DNA of 64,000 nucleotides from an uncultured Clostridia bacterium (GCA_947630235.1 CANRGN010000002.1:49826-113825), one strand, 5' to 3'. Counted from the first letter of the stretch, positions 27,606 to 37,354 are shown. Made by a program: numbers and translations. Notes: generated by a model not told the origin, from the sequence alone.

Positions 27606-27738
27606 TGAACATCTTCTTATGTCAGACTACAAAAATATATTGCAAAGTTCACGTTAAATTGTTCGTGCGCCAATTTTGACAAAAATTGTGTGCAATGCTT
27701 TTATTCAGCCTAGCTACAGAACTTTCATACTGAACAAA
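27599..27738 (+). repeat. Dispersed 135-bp intergenic repeat, copy 4
   Basis: A complete copy: GAACAATAGTGAAC left end, TTCTTATGTCAGACTAC, TTGCAAAGTTCACGTTAAAT, the CAATTTTGACAAAAATTG core, CAGCCTAGCTACAGA and CATACTGAACAAATAAA. It lies between the convergent genes tsaC and the amylase gene. Confidence 0.85.
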
Positions 27739-27740
27739 TA

Positions 27741-27770
27741 AAAAATTGGGATACTAATATCCCAATTTTT
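27741..27770. terminator. Bidirectional terminator between tsaC and the amylase gene
   Basis: AAAAATTGGGATA pairs with TATCCCAATTTTT around a 4-base loop, with A/T runs on both sides. Confidence 0.85.
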
Positions 27771-29230
27771 TAATTTACATATTGCCCATCTTTTATCCAT
27801 ACAGAAACGCTTCCATCTAAGCAAGAAAAATCGCCAAATCCTTCTTCATCTATATAAACCTTATTTTCAACCATTCCTAAACAATCATAAAAAATAGTAT
27901 TTGCAAATTTTTTTCCTATATTCATTCTTACAACCCCACCCATTCTGTTAGTCATAACTACGGCTAAGCCAGAATCAGGATGTTCATAATTTCCTTTTCT
28001 TACAAATCCTATTTTATCTTTATCATAAAAATAATCTTCTTGATCTCCATAAGCAAAATATTTTCTTGCTTTCAATAATTTATCTAAAATAACATTTTTT
28101 GGAGTTACGTCTTTTTCTGGGATCCCATAATAATCTCCATAAAAAACACATGGTAAGCCTTTATCTCTAAGTAATATTAAAGCATATGCTAAAGGTTTAA
28201 ACCAATCTAAAATCCAAGATTCTAAAGCTTGTCCTGGTTCTGTGTCATGATTATCTACAAAGGTTACTGCTTTTTCAGGAAATTCATTTACTAAACTTCC
28301 TTCCATAATTTTAGACATATCAAATTCGCCATTGCTTCTAGATGCATTATAGAAATTATAATGTAATGGCACATCAAATAAACACATTACTCCTTCTGAT
28401 TTTTCAATATAACTTTTTAATTTATCTATATTCATAGACCAATATTCACCAACAGCAAATAAATTCTTTTCAGCATGTTCTCTTATTTGTCCAAGCCAAT
28501 TTGGAAAAAAATCTGCTCTAATATGTTTAACTGCATCTAATCTAAATCCGTCAACTCCTGTAAAGTCATAATACCATAATCCCCAGTTTATTAACTCATT
28601 TATAACATCTGTATTATTTAAATCAATATCAGCTCCCATTAAATAATCATAATTTCCATTTTCATCATCTACATCTTTATCCCATTTTTTTCCGTAGAAT
28701 TTATATATAGATGTAGAACCAGTTTCTTCATCCCAATCTACTCCATGAAAATGAGTCCAATCCCATTTAAAATTTGAATATGTATCGCCTCTTCCAGGAA
28801 AAGTATATTTTGTCCAAGCTTTAATCATTTTTGTACCAGAAATACTAACATTTCTATTTGCAAAATCGTCTTGAATTGCAATAACCTCTTCAGTTTCATC
28901 TCCTCCAAGTTTATGATTTAAAACAATATCTGCTATTACCTTTATATTATTATTTTTTAGTTCTTTTATTGCATCTAAATATTCATCTTTTGTTCCATAC
29001 TTTGTAGGTACTGTTTCCTTTTGATAAAACTCACCTAAATCATATAAATCATATACTCCATATCCTACATCACCTACTCCACCTGCTCCTTTATAAGCTG
29101 GTGGAAGCCATATATAATTTATACCTAAATGTGAAAGTTTACTTGCTTCTTTAGTAACCGTTTTCCAAAGTGTAGAATCACTAGATAAATACCATTCAAA
29201 ATACTGCATCATAGTATCATTACTAGCCAA
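27770..29230 (-). CDS. Cytoplasmic alpha-amylase (GH13)
   Basis: About 486 residues of a (beta/alpha)8 glycoside hydrolase that cuts alpha-1,4-glucans. Conserved regions in order: DIVLNHKLGGDE, GVDGFRLDAVKHI (nucleophile Asp), AVGEYW (acid/base Glu) and TFVDNHDTEPGQ (third Asp). There is no signal peptide, so it acts on internal glucan or imported maltodextrin, like AmyA-type enzymes. The first possible start (GTG at 29239) touches the AGGAG; I prefer the TTG at 29230, 7 bases after it, giving MASNDTMMQYFEWYL. It is transcribed alone. Confidence 0.92.
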   Translation of the reverse strand: MASNDTMMQYFEWYLSSDSTLWKTVTKEASKLSHLGINYIWLPPAYKGAGGVGDVGYGVYDLYDLGEFYQKETVPTKYGTKDEYLDAIKELKNNNIKVIADIVLNHKLGGDETEEVIAIQDDFANRNVSISGTKMIKAWTKYTFPGRGDTYSNFKWDWTHFHGVDWDEETGSTSIYKFYGKKWDKDVDDENGNYDYLMGADIDLNNTDVINELINWGLWYYDFTGVDGFRLDAVKHIRADFFPNWLGQIREHAEKNLFAVGEYWSMNIDKLKSYIEKSEGVMCLFDVPLHYNFYNASRSNGEFDMSKIMEGSLVNEFPEKAVTFVDNHDTEPGQALESWILDWFKPLAYALILLRDKGLPCVFYGDYYGIPEKDVTPKNVILDKLLKARKYFAYGDQEDYFYDKDKIGFVRKGNYEHPDSGLAVVMTNRMGGVVRMNIGKKFANTIFYDCLGMVENKVYIDEEGFGDFSCLDGSVSVWIKDGQYVN

Positions 29231-29299
29231 ATCTATCACTCCTATTTTATAATATATAAAATTATATCCTTAATCATATTTTTTTTCAACTTATTTTAT

Positions 29300-30043
29300 T
29301 TATTTTTTACTAGATTGCATATGATATACTACACCAGACATGAATTTCCAAGGAAAAATTTTAGTAGATAACCTAACTAATTTATTTGTAATTCCAGGTA
29401 TTATTATTTCTTTATTCTTAAGCATACCATTTACTCCATATTTTGCCACATACTCACTACTCAAAGGCTTAATTCCAAATTTTACTCCAGCTACATTATT
29501 AAAATTTGTTTCTACAGGTCCTGGACATAAAATACTAACTTTTACATTACATTTTTTCTTTTTAAATTCTTTATTTATAGCTCTTGATAACGCAATTACA
29601 TAATTTTTTGATGCATAATAAGTAGCCATAAGTGGACCTGGCATAAATCCAGCAATAGAAGCAACATTTAATATATTACCTTTATTTCTTTTTTCCATTT
29701 CCTTACTATATAATTTTGTTAATACATGTAAACCGACAATATTAGTGTTTATTAAATTTAGTTCTGTAGTTAAATCTGTTTGTGTAAAATTTCCAAAAAC
29801 TCCAAATCCAGCATTATTAACTAAAATATCAATATCTTTATATTTATTAAATAAGCTAATACAATTTTCTTTATTACTCACATCACAAACTTCTACTATT
29901 ACTTTTGTTTTTAAATCATTTTTTAATTCTTCTAACAAATCTTTTCTTCTTGCAACAATTATTAAATCATAACCTAAATTAGACATATATCTTGCAATAT
30001 CTCTTCCTATTCCAGATGAAGCACCTGTAATTAAAGCTTTCAT
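29300..30043 (-). CDS. Short-chain dehydrogenase/reductase
   Basis: A 247-residue classical SDR using NAD(P)H. It has TGASSGIG at residues 6-13, NNAGFG near 87, the catalytic Ser in VASIAG near 135, and YYASK (Tyr and Lys) near 151-155. The basic ARRKDLL after the second strand suggests NADPH preference. The substrate is unknown; members of this DltE/YqjQ-like group act on lipids or small carbonyls. GGAGGAATTT precedes the ATG. A terminator separates it from the patatin gene upstream. Confidence 0.88.
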   Translation of the reverse strand: MKALITGASSGIGRDIARYMSNLGYDLIIVARRKDLLEELKNDLKTKVIVEVCDVSNKENCISLFNKYKDIDILVNNAGFGVFGNFTQTDLTTELNLINTNIVGLHVLTKLYSKEMEKRNKGNILNVASIAGFMPGPLMATYYASKNYVIALSRAINKEFKKKKCNVKVSILCPGPVETNFNNVAGVKFGIKPLSSEYVAKYGVNGMLKNKEIIIPGITNKLVRLSTKIFPWKFMSGVVYHMQSSKK

Positions 30044-30070
30044 AAATTCCTCCTAAAATTTAAAAAATAT

Positions 30071-30087
30071 GGCGACCTTTGGTCGCC
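30071..30087 (-). terminator. Terminator of the NUDIX-MscS-patatin operon
   Basis: A perfect GGCGACC/GGTCGCC stem with a 3-base loop is followed on the minus strand by ATATTTTTTA, 9 bases after the patatin stop codon. Confidence 0.8.
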
Positions 30088-30095
30088 AAATAATT

Positions 30096-30950
30096 TTATT
30101 CTAATATTTTTAAAATTTTATCTTTTTGATTAATAATAGTATTATATCCAATTTTAACTAAAGCCTCTATATCATCTACCTTAAGTAAACTTGCTGAACT
30201 TGCATCTATCTCAATTGCTAAATCAGCTTCCTTTTGAGCATTTCTTACATCTTTTAAAGAAAATATATCAACTGTTCTTAATAATATAGACATTGGATCA
30301 TTACTTGGAATATAGTCATCTATTTTAAAACTTATTCCTAGTGTTTTAGTAGCTCCCATATCCTTTAAAATATGTATAGGTAAGTTATCTTTGGTTCCAC
30401 CATCTATAAAATTATATTTATCATAATTACAAGTTGTAAAAATACCTGGAAATGCCATACTAGCTCGAACTGCCTTTTCAATTGGTGCATTATATAAATA
30501 ATCAATATCATCATTTTGAATATTTATATTTTTAGATAAAAATATACATTCTTTTGTTGAAATTGTATCTACAGTAGCAATTGCAAATGGTAAACTAATA
30601 TCATTCATATTATATATATTTTTTTCTTTCAATAATTGTTTCACTATTTCTTCTACATTTTCACCTGGCATTAATCCTGGTAAATCTAGTTTTCTTTTTG
30701 TAAAATAAATTATACCAGCTCTAATTATGGGTTTCTTTTTTATATTTGTTAATACACTAACACAAGATAATGCTCTTTCTTTCATTTCATCAACTGTATA
30801 CCCTAGAGCTAACATGGTAGCAAAAATACTACCAGAACTTGTTCCTGATAAATATTCGATTTTTATACCTAATTCTTGAAGAGCTTGAATTACTCCTATA
30901 TGCGCAATTCCTTTTAAGCCCCCTCCAGCTAGTGCAAGCCCAAATCCCAT
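30096..30950 (-). CDS. Patatin-like phospholipase
   Basis: A 284-residue lipid acyl hydrolase with a Ser-Asp dyad. GGGLKGIAHIGV near residue 9 forms the oxyanion loop, GTSSGSIF near 37 holds the nucleophile (G-x-S-x-G form), and DGGTKDNLP near 183 holds the Asp. No signal peptide is seen. It starts 2 bases after the mscS stop codon, so NUDIX, MscS and patatin genes form one operon. It may act in membrane lipid turnover; the substrate is not known. Confidence 0.9.
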   Translation of the reverse strand: MGFGLALAGGGLKGIAHIGVIQALQELGIKIEYLSGTSSGSIFATMLALGYTVDEMKERALSCVSVLTNIKKKPIIRAGIIYFTKRKLDLPGLMPGENVEEIVKQLLKEKNIYNMNDISLPFAIATVDTISTKECIFLSKNINIQNDDIDYLYNAPIEKAVRASMAFPGIFTTCNYDKYNFIDGGTKDNLPIHILKDMGATKTLGISFKIDDYIPSNDPMSILLRTVDIFSLKDVRNAQKEADLAIEIDASSASLLKVDDIEALVKIGYNTIINQKDKILKILE

Positions 30951-30952
30951 TT

Positions 30953-32026
30953 TTATTCTTCTTTCCCTTCATTATTTCCTAAATATATTGTTTGAGTAGG
31001 ATAAGCTAATTCTATATTTTCTTTATCTATTATCTCCATTAAATCTAAATGTATTTGTTCTTTTACTTTCAAATACTTTATATAATCAGCTTCTTTTATA
31101 TATAAAAATATTCTAATATCAATACTATATGCTGCAATCTCATCAAATACTACATTTACACTATCTTCTTCTATTTTATCATTATTATTTAAAACTAATT
31201 TAATTTTTTCCATTAAATTTCTAATTTGATCAGATGTTGTATCCATATGTAAATTTAATGTACAATCAAATCTTCTACTTTTAAGTTTGTTCCAATTTAC
31301 AACATATTCTTCAGTAATAATAGAATTAGGTATAGTAATAATTGTATTATCATTTGCTTTTATTCTAGTACTTTTAAAAGTAATATCTAATACAGTACCT
31401 TGGTAATTTCCTACTTTAATCCAATCTCCAATTTCAAATGGTTTTTCTGTTAAAATAGTAACACCACTTAGTAGACTTTTAACTGTATCTTGAGCAGCCA
31501 GTGAAATAATAACACTTCCTACACCAAGTCCAGCAGCTAATCCAGTTAAGTCAAATCCGAGCTCTTTAAAAATAACTATAAAAGAAAGTATCCATAATAT
31601 AACTCTAGTAATCTTACATATAAAAGAATTTACTATTTCGTTTTTTGAATTTGATAAAAATTTTTTAAACAAAATTGAATCTTTATCAACTAAAATTGTT
31701 AAAATATTGGTTACAAATAATATTACAATAATTTTAAAAATTTCTGTAATTATATACGATACCTTTTCATTTAAAGGTAAAATTAAACTTGCTAAATAAA
31801 TCCCAACTATTATAATAAATTTTTTTAATGGTTTATAAATTGGGTTATCTGATGTTTTCTGTTTTTTCTTTAAAAATAAATCAATAATACCCAAAATTGT
31901 TTTAGCGAATAATGATCGAAACACAAAAAATACTATGACTATAGCTATAGAAATTTGAATATAAAAAATATTAGCGAAGTCTAGTATTTGTTGTTTATTT
32001 ATATTTGATAATATTGAATCAAGCAT
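30953..32026 (-). CDS. Small-conductance mechanosensitive channel (MscS family)
   Basis: A 357-residue membrane channel that opens under membrane tension on osmotic downshock. It has four or five membrane helices (about 20-185). The pore helix region reads LTGLAAGLGVGSVIISLAAQD, rich in Gly and Ala, and the cytoplasmic beta domain follows with LTEKPFEIGDWIKVG and STRIKANDNTIITIPNS. Length is normal for a simple MscS-like channel. It is the middle gene of an operon with NUDIX and patatin genes. Confidence 0.93.
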   Translation of the reverse strand: MLDSILSNINKQQILDFANIFYIQISIAIVIVFFVFRSLFAKTILGIIDLFLKKKQKTSDNPIYKPLKKFIIIVGIYLASLILPLNEKVSYIITEIFKIIVILFVTNILTILVDKDSILFKKFLSNSKNEIVNSFICKITRVILWILSFIVIFKELGFDLTGLAAGLGVGSVIISLAAQDTVKSLLSGVTILTEKPFEIGDWIKVGNYQGTVLDITFKSTRIKANDNTIITIPNSIITEEYVVNWNKLKSRRFDCTLNLHMDTTSDQIRNLMEKIKLVLNNNDKIEEDSVNVVFDEIAAYSIDIRIFLYIKEADYIKYLKVKEQIHLDLMEIIDKENIELAYPTQTIYLGNNEGKEE

Positions 32027-32034
32027 ACTTTCAC

Positions 32035-32571
32035 CTACTTATTACTACAAAATTTATAATAATATATTAAAACAGCAACTACTAAATTCATTTCTTCAAA
32101 GAAATTTTTATTTATTAAATCTAAAACTTCTTTAATTGGTAATTTCTTAGTTGATATAATTTCTTCTGTCTCATCTAAATGAACCTTTCCTTCTTTAAAA
32201 TTTTTTGCAAGATAAATGAAAATCTTTTCACTAGTATAACCAGCTGAAGGAAAGCCTTCGATTAAAAGTTCTAAATCATTTGAAATTAATCCTGTTTCCT
32301 CTTCTAATTCTCTTTTTGCCGCAAATTCTGGTGTTTCGCCATCATCAATTAATCCTGCAGGAAGTTCTAAACAAACTTTTCCAACAGACTCTCTTAATTG
32401 TTCAATAAAAACAATTTCATTATCTTCAGTAATTGGCAGAACTATAACACTATTACCTGGATTAACAGTAAATCTATGATACTTCAAGCCGTCTTGTCTT
32501 TCAAAAATTCGCTTTACTATATTAAATCTGCAACATTTAAATACTTCATTTTCTTCTAATAATTTACTCAT
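32035..32571 (-). CDS. NUDIX hydrolase, ADP-ribose pyrophosphatase type
   Basis: A 178-residue enzyme that splits a nucleoside diphosphate linked to another group. The Nudix box is seen as GLIDDGETPEFAAKRELEEE followed by TGL (about residues 78-100), preceded by the LPAG of ADP-ribose pyrophosphatases, and a Gly-Tyr-Thr-Ser-Glu stretch follows. It is the first gene of the operon, with mscS 8 bases downstream. Confidence 0.9.
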   Translation of the reverse strand: MSKLLEENEVFKCCRFNIVKRIFERQDGLKYHRFTVNPGNSVIVLPITEDNEIVFIEQLRESVGKVCLELPAGLIDDGETPEFAAKRELEEETGLISNDLELLIEGFPSAGYTSEKIFIYLAKNFKEGKVHLDETEEIISTKKLPIKEVLDLINKNFFEEMNLVVAVLIYYYKFCSNK

Positions 32572-32684
32572 AAATAATACATACCCCTAAAATTTAATAA
32601 TTTACTAAATTAAAAAATTATGATATTACAAGCATACAATTTATATTACTACATATATTATATAAATTTAATATATTTCTACAA

Positions 32685-32828
32685 TTATTTTACTAATTTT
32701 GCCTTATAAAATTCTGCTATTAATTGATCTAACCTGACACTTAATTCATACACAGCAGAGTAATCTTTTCCACTTGATATACTGTCATTTAACTCTTTTC
32801 TTAATTTACATATTTCATCATTTAACAT
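32685..32828 (-). CDS. Spo0E-like sporulation regulatory protein
   Basis: A 47-residue protein, MLNDEICKLRKELNDSISSG..., ending with the family signature YELSVRLDQLIAEFYK, the S-x-x-L-D-x-L-I of Spo0E aspartyl phosphatases. Those proteins remove phosphate from Spo0A~P and delay sporulation. It has GGAGAGTGGTATA before the ATG and stands alone between the NUDIX gene and lgt. It is short for usual gene callers. Whether the host sporulates cannot be told from this window. Confidence 0.75.
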   Translation of the reverse strand: MLNDEICKLRKELNDSISSGKDYSAVYELSVRLDQLIAEFYKAKLVK

Positions 32829-32930
32829 TATACCACTCTCCTCTATATACTAAAATTTGTCATTCACAATTTAAAAATAACATATTACAACATTTTAGTC
32901 AATAATTTACCAACATTTGCCTTTATAATT

Positions 32931-33746
32931 TCATTGACATTTTTCAACATTTTGTTTTGTATTTCTTGTAGCTTTATGATTTATTTTAAGATATAAAGCT
33001 ATTGAACAAATAAAAATTATAAATGAAAGTAGCATAGAAATTTTAAAGTTTCCTAACATTAATGAATCTGCTCTAATATTCTCAATAAAAAATCTAGCAA
33101 AAGAATATAAAATTAAATAAGACAATAAAATTTGACCATTAAATTTTCTATTTTTCTGTAAAATTCTTAAAATACAAAATATGACAAATGTTGATATAGA
33201 TTCATACAAAAATGTTGGATGAACTTCTATGTATCCTTCTAAATTAAAAATTCCCATTCTTAGTAAACTATTAGTTTGAATTCCATAAGCTTCTTTATTA
33301 AAAAAGTTTCCCCATCTTCCTATACTCTGTGCAATAGCAACAAATGGAGCAATATAATCTAATATATCATATGGATTTTTCTTTAGCATTTTAGATTTTA
33401 CTACTAATGCTATAGAACCTAAAATTAATCCTCCATAAATAGCCAGTCCACCATCTCTAATTGCAAATATTCTTATTGGAGAAGCAAGATAATAGTCTAA
33501 TTTAAATATAATATAAAATAATCTTGCTCCTATTAATCCAAAAACAATTGTATAAATCAATATATCTATTAATTCATCAAACTTACATCCAAATTTTTCT
33601 TTACTAAGAACACATAAAGTTATAGCTACAACTATTCCTATCACTATACAAATTGAATAATAATAAATATCCACTCCTAAAAATCTAAAAGCTATAGATT
33701 GCAAATTAAATTTTAAGCCAAGTGCAGGAAAAGTAATGATATCCAT
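32931..33746 (-). CDS. lgt: Prolipoprotein diacylglyceryl transferase
   Basis: A 271-residue membrane enzyme with about seven helices that moves diacylglycerol from phosphatidylglycerol to the cysteine of prolipoproteins. The family signatures are IRDGGLAIYGGLI near residue 98 and IGRWGNFFNKEAYG near 140, with HPTFLYES near 175. Its ATG directly follows the stop codon of the M16 peptidase gene (TAAATG), and the ribosome binding site lies inside that gene, so the two are translationally linked. Confidence 0.95.
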   Translation of the reverse strand: MDIITFPALGLKFNLQSIAFRFLGVDIYYYSICIVIGIVVAITLCVLSKEKFGCKFDELIDILIYTIVFGLIGARLFYIIFKLDYYLASPIRIFAIRDGGLAIYGGLILGSIALVVKSKMLKKNPYDILDYIAPFVAIAQSIGRWGNFFNKEAYGIQTNSLLRMGIFNLEGYIEVHPTFLYESISTFVIFCILRILQKNRKFNGQILLSYLILYSFARFFIENIRADSLMLGNFKISMLLSFIIFICSIALYLKINHKATRNTKQNVEKCQ

Positions 33747-35033
33747 TTACTTTTCCTCCTCATTCTGTATAGGATTAACAATAGAAACAACTTTTTTCTC
33801 TTCTTTAAAAACTTCTTTTAAAACCTCTTCAACATAATCTTTATTTAAAGCTTCAAATTCTTCAATATAATCAAACAAATTACTACCCTTAAAATATTTA
33901 TTTATAAAATTATTTCCAATATTTGCAACATCATTAAAAGCTCTTACAAAGTCGCCATATAATTTTCTTTTTATTCTACTAAAATCTTTATCGCTTATTC
34001 CTTGATTTATAAAATAATCAAATTCATTTTTTATTTCATTTATTACTTTTTCAACCTCATAACTTTGTCCTTGAATATAAACATGAGAATAATTTCTAGC
34101 AAATTCATAATCGAATCCAAAATCTGAGTATATTAATCCTTCTTCATAAAGTCTCCTATATAAACTAGAGCTTTTTCCAATAATAATATACATTATTATT
34201 TCAACAGCTAAGTCCCTTTTTACCATATCTTTATCATCATATTTCTTATCTTTATAAGCAATTGTAAAAATAGGCATACTAATATCCATATTTATTTCTT
34301 TTCTTTTTTCTACAATTTCCTCTGGTTCGTCTGCTATAATTCTTTTTACATCATTCGAATTAGATTTCATAGTTATTCTTTTTTCTAATTCTTCAAATAT
34401 CTCTTTTTCATCTATATCACCACAAAAAACAATTGCCATATTTTCAGGAACATAAAAATTATTATATACTCTATATAAATTTTCTTTATCAATTTTTGCA
34501 ATACTTTCTTTTGTTCCAGCTATATCAATATTTATAGGATTATTATGATACATAAGCCTCATAGCATTCATATACATAGCCCATTCCGGATAATCATCAT
34601 ACATCATAATTTCTTGTTCGATTATTCCTCGCTCTTTTTCGACATTTTCATCTGTATAATACGGATTTTGTACATAATCCATAAATTCATCTAATGCTTC
34701 GTAAAAATTATCTGTACTTTCAAACAAATATGCAGTTAAATTATTAGTAGTATAAGCATTTGCATCAACTCCAAGTGAAGTTAAAACATCTAAACTATTT
34801 TTTCCATTTCTTTGTTCAAACATTTTATGTTCTAAATAATGAGCTATTCCATCAGGAACCTTAAATTCTTCATCATTTACCATAAAATGATTATCAACAG
34901 AACCATAATTTACTCCCCAAATTATATATTTTTTCTGAGATCCTTTTTTAGGAATTACCATAATTGTTAATCCATTTTGCAATTTTTTTATATAAACTTT
35001 TTCTTTTATTTTATCATTTTCTATAATTTGCAT
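33747..35033 (-). CDS. M16 zinc peptidase, active subunit (YmfH-like)
   Basis: A 428-residue insulinase-fold protein. The inverted zinc motif HYLEHKMFE (about residues 67-75) provides two His and the catalytic Glu, and a further Glu lies in the EQEIMMY helix near 145. The adjacent upstream gene encodes a partner without the zinc site; such active/inactive pairs form clam-shell peptidases in Gram-positive bacteria. Substrates are peptides, but none is known here. It is in an operon with the partner and lgt. Confidence 0.9.
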   Translation of the reverse strand: MQIIENDKIKEKVYIKKLQNGLTIMVIPKKGSQKKYIIWGVNYGSVDNHFMVNDEEFKVPDGIAHYLEHKMFEQRNGKNSLDVLTSLGVDANAYTTNNLTAYLFESTDNFYEALDEFMDYVQNPYYTDENVEKERGIIEQEIMMYDDYPEWAMYMNAMRLMYHNNPINIDIAGTKESIAKIDKENLYRVYNNFYVPENMAIVFCGDIDEKEIFEELEKRITMKSNSNDVKRIIADEPEEIVEKRKEINMDISMPIFTIAYKDKKYDDKDMVKRDLAVEIIMYIIIGKSSSLYRRLYEEGLIYSDFGFDYEFARNYSHVYIQGQSYEVEKVINEIKNEFDYFINQGISDKDFSRIKRKLYGDFVRAFNDVANIGNNFINKYFKGSNLFDYIEEFEALNKDYVEEVLKEVFKEEKKVVSIVNPIQNEEEK

Positions 35034-35081
35034 AAAAAACCTTCTTTCTAGAAATTAAGCTTTATAAATTTTAAAATTTTA

Positions 35082-36371
35082 TTAAGAATTTTTAGATTCT
35101 AAAAAATAAATAGTATTTATCTCTACATTTTTTGCAAATTCAATAATATCTTCTTTACCTACTTTATTTATTTTATCTATATATTCTAATAAATCTTCTT
35201 GAGTTCCAGACATTTCTTGTCCATAATAATAAACAATTTCTGAGTCTTGTTCAGTTTCTATATCTTTTATTCCAGATATTATATATGTTTTTGCATTCTC
35301 AACATCTTCATCTGTAAATTGTCCATCTTTCATCTCATCTATTTGAACTTTTATTAAATCTACAGCTTTTTCATAGTTTGGAATTTCTATTCCACATTTT
35401 ATAAAAATATTTCTTTTCTGTTTAATAAAATTACTTTTTGCAGTATAACACAATCCCGCTTTTTCTCTAACATTTTGAAAAAGTTTAGAATTTGCACTTT
35501 CTCCTAATATTGCATTATACATTAACCCCACATATTTATAATTTTCTTTAGTATATAAAGTATTTAAACCTAATATTAATTTTCCTTGAGTTACATTCAT
35601 TTTTTCTTTATATTCATTTATTTTTTCTGTTTTATTTTTATTTTCTTTTAAAGGATTATTTATTATATAATCTGGTTTTCTAGCTTGAAGTTTTGAAATA
35701 TTTTCATTATTTTTTATAAAATCTTCTACTTCTTTAAAATCAAAATCTCCTGATACAAATATATCTATTTTAGCATTATTAATTAATCTAAAATAAGCTT
35801 CTGTTATTTTCTCTAAAGTAATTTTATTTAAATCTTCTAAATAACCATATTTATAAAGTCCAAATCCCTCGTTATTATACATTTTCTCAAGACAATCATT
35901 AAATGCATAAGAATCTTTATCGTCTATTTTTCCTTTAATTACATTTTCCAAATTATTTTTTTCCATTTCTAAAAAATCAGATTTAAACAATCCATTTTCT
36001 AATAGCGGATTAAAAACTAATTCAAATAGTAAGGATAAATCTTGATTTAATAATTTTTCCTCTGATAATAAAAATTTGTCATTTATTCCATCCATATAAA
36101 ATTTAATTACTTGATTATCTCCAGACTTATCAACACCACAATCGAAAATAGAGCCATATAAATTTTCTAAAGTTTCACTAATTTCATATTGTGTTTTTAA
36201 ATTTTCAGTACCTCTTCTTAATAAAAAAGGAATTAAAGCATTACAAGTTACATCTTCTTTTTTTAGTGGAACAGTTATTAGCACACATGCCAAATTAGTT
36301 TTAAACAAGTCTGTTTTAATTAAATGTAACTTAATTCCTTCTTTTATTTCAATATTATTATTTTCTTTCAA
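35082..36371 (-). CDS. M16 peptidase-like protein, inactive subunit (YmfF-like)
   Basis: A 429-residue M16-fold protein. Where the partner has HxxEH this reads LLRRGTENLKTQYEISETLE, with no zinc site. Later stretches such as ILGESANSKLFQNVREKAGLCY keep the substrate-binding R/Y region of the C-terminal half. It probably completes the chamber with the active subunit encoded 48 bases downstream. It is the first gene of the M16-M16-lgt operon. Confidence 0.88.
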   Translation of the reverse strand: MKENNNIEIKEGIKLHLIKTDLFKTNLACVLITVPLKKEDVTCNALIPFLLRRGTENLKTQYEISETLENLYGSIFDCGVDKSGDNQVIKFYMDGINDKFLLSEEKLLNQDLSLLFELVFNPLLENGLFKSDFLEMEKNNLENVIKGKIDDKDSYAFNDCLEKMYNNEGFGLYKYGYLEDLNKITLEKITEAYFRLINNAKIDIFVSGDFDFKEVEDFIKNNENISKLQARKPDYIINNPLKENKNKTEKINEYKEKMNVTQGKLILGLNTLYTKENYKYVGLMYNAILGESANSKLFQNVREKAGLCYTAKSNFIKQKRNIFIKCGIEIPNYEKAVDLIKVQIDEMKDGQFTDEDVENAKTYIISGIKDIETEQDSEIVYYYGQEMSGTQEDLLEYIDKINKVGKEDIIEFAKNVEINTIYFLESKNS

Positions 36372-36459
36372 ATAATTTCATCTCCTTTTTCATTCTTTAT
36401 ATAGTATCTTATTTTTTAAAAATATTATACTTTAAAAATTATTTTATTATCAAAAATAT

Positions 36460-36487
36460 TTGATATTTTTATTTTTTTTGATATAAT
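36460..36487 (+). promoter_or_regulatory. Promoter of the 52-residue membrane peptide gene
   Basis: TTGATA (36460-36465) and TATAAT (36482-36487) are 16 bases apart and 30 bases before the start codon. Confidence 0.65.
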
Positions 36488-36516
36488 TATTTATATTTTT
36501 TTAAGGAAGTGTTTTC

Positions 36517-36675
36517 ATGAAATTTATTATTACAATCATTCTTATTTTTATTGTGCATTTTTTCCTTCGGTTTATGTGGTATATTTTTCTTGAGCACCCG
36601 ATAATTTGTATTTTAGGTGCTATTTTTGTTATAATATACTTATATAAATTTTGGAAAGATTGCGGATTTCTTTAA
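36517..36675 (+). CDS. Small membrane protein, 52 residues
   Basis: The ATG at 36517 follows AAGGAAGTGTTTTC and a good promoter. The product, MKFIITIILIFIVHFFLRF... to ...KFWKDCGFL, has two hydrophobic stretches split near an EHP turn and is probably a membrane hairpin. A terminator follows. It is too short for standard cut-offs but has promoter, ribosome binding site and terminator of its own. The function is not known. Confidence 0.6.
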   Translation: MKFIITIILIFIVHFFLRFMWYIFLEHPIICILGAIFVIIYLYKFWKDCGFL

Positions 36676-36690
36676 ATTCAAAACACTAAT

Positions 36691-36719
36691 TTAAGGAGGC
36701 TTAATAAAGTCTCCTTTAA
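36691..36719. terminator. Terminator between the small membrane gene and the DUF47 gene
   Basis: TTAAGGAG (36691-36698) pairs with CTCCTTTAA (36711-36719). It lies in a convergent junction and overlaps the DUF47 stop codon. Confidence 0.6.
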
Positions 36720-37339
36720 CTATTTTTCATTATTATTTCTTCAATACATTCAGCTACATTTTCGCAAGAATCAAAACAAGTTTCCATACAATTATATAAC
36801 GTTGTCCAAATAATAATTTCTATAGGATCATTTGAATTTTTATATAAATTTCTAATTGCTTTTTGGAACAAAATATCTCCCTGCTCTTCTAATTTATTAA
36901 TTTTAATAACCACTTCTTTTATTTCAGCAAATTTTTTTATATTTTTAAATCTAATAAATAATTCATTTACATTTTCACAACATTCTAATAATAAATCGAT
37001 AAATTCTGTAGTATCTTCTCTAAGAGATTTTACATCAAAAATATTTAAATTTATAACCAATTCATCTATATCATCAATTACATCATCTATTTTATGACAA
37101 AGCATTATTATATCTTCTCTATCTATTGGTGGTAGAAAATCTTTTATTAAATAATTTAATACTACATGTTGATTTTTATCAGCTTCATTTTCTAATTCAT
37201 GTACTTTTTCTTCAATTTCTCTTGATTTCCTATAATCAAAGTTCTCTATATAATCTTTTAAAATTTTTGTAGATTCTAAAGCAAAATTTGAATTTTTTAA
37301 AAATTGTTCAAAATAATTTAATTCATCTTTTTTCTTCAT
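36716..37339 (-). CDS. DUF47 (PhoU-like) phosphate transport regulator
   Basis: A 207-residue all-helical protein with PhoU-like repeats: the acidic EKVHELENEADKNQ near residue 44, where PhoU proteins bind metal, and the second-half NKLEEQGDILFQKA. DUF47 proteins are nearly always encoded next to PiT phosphate transporters and are thought to control them. Here it is 15 bases downstream of that gene. It is cytoplasmic. Confidence 0.9.
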   Translation of the reverse strand: MKKKDELNYFEQFLKNSNFALESTKILKDYIENFDYRKSREIEEKVHELENEADKNQHVVLNYLIKDFLPPIDREDIIMLCHKIDDVIDDIDELVINLNIFDVKSLREDTTEFIDLLLECCENVNELFIRFKNIKKFAEIKEVVIKINKLEEQGDILFQKAIRNLYKNSNDPIEIIIWTTLYNCMETCFDSCENVAECIEEIIMKNS

Positions 37340-37354
37340 AACTAAATCTCCTTC

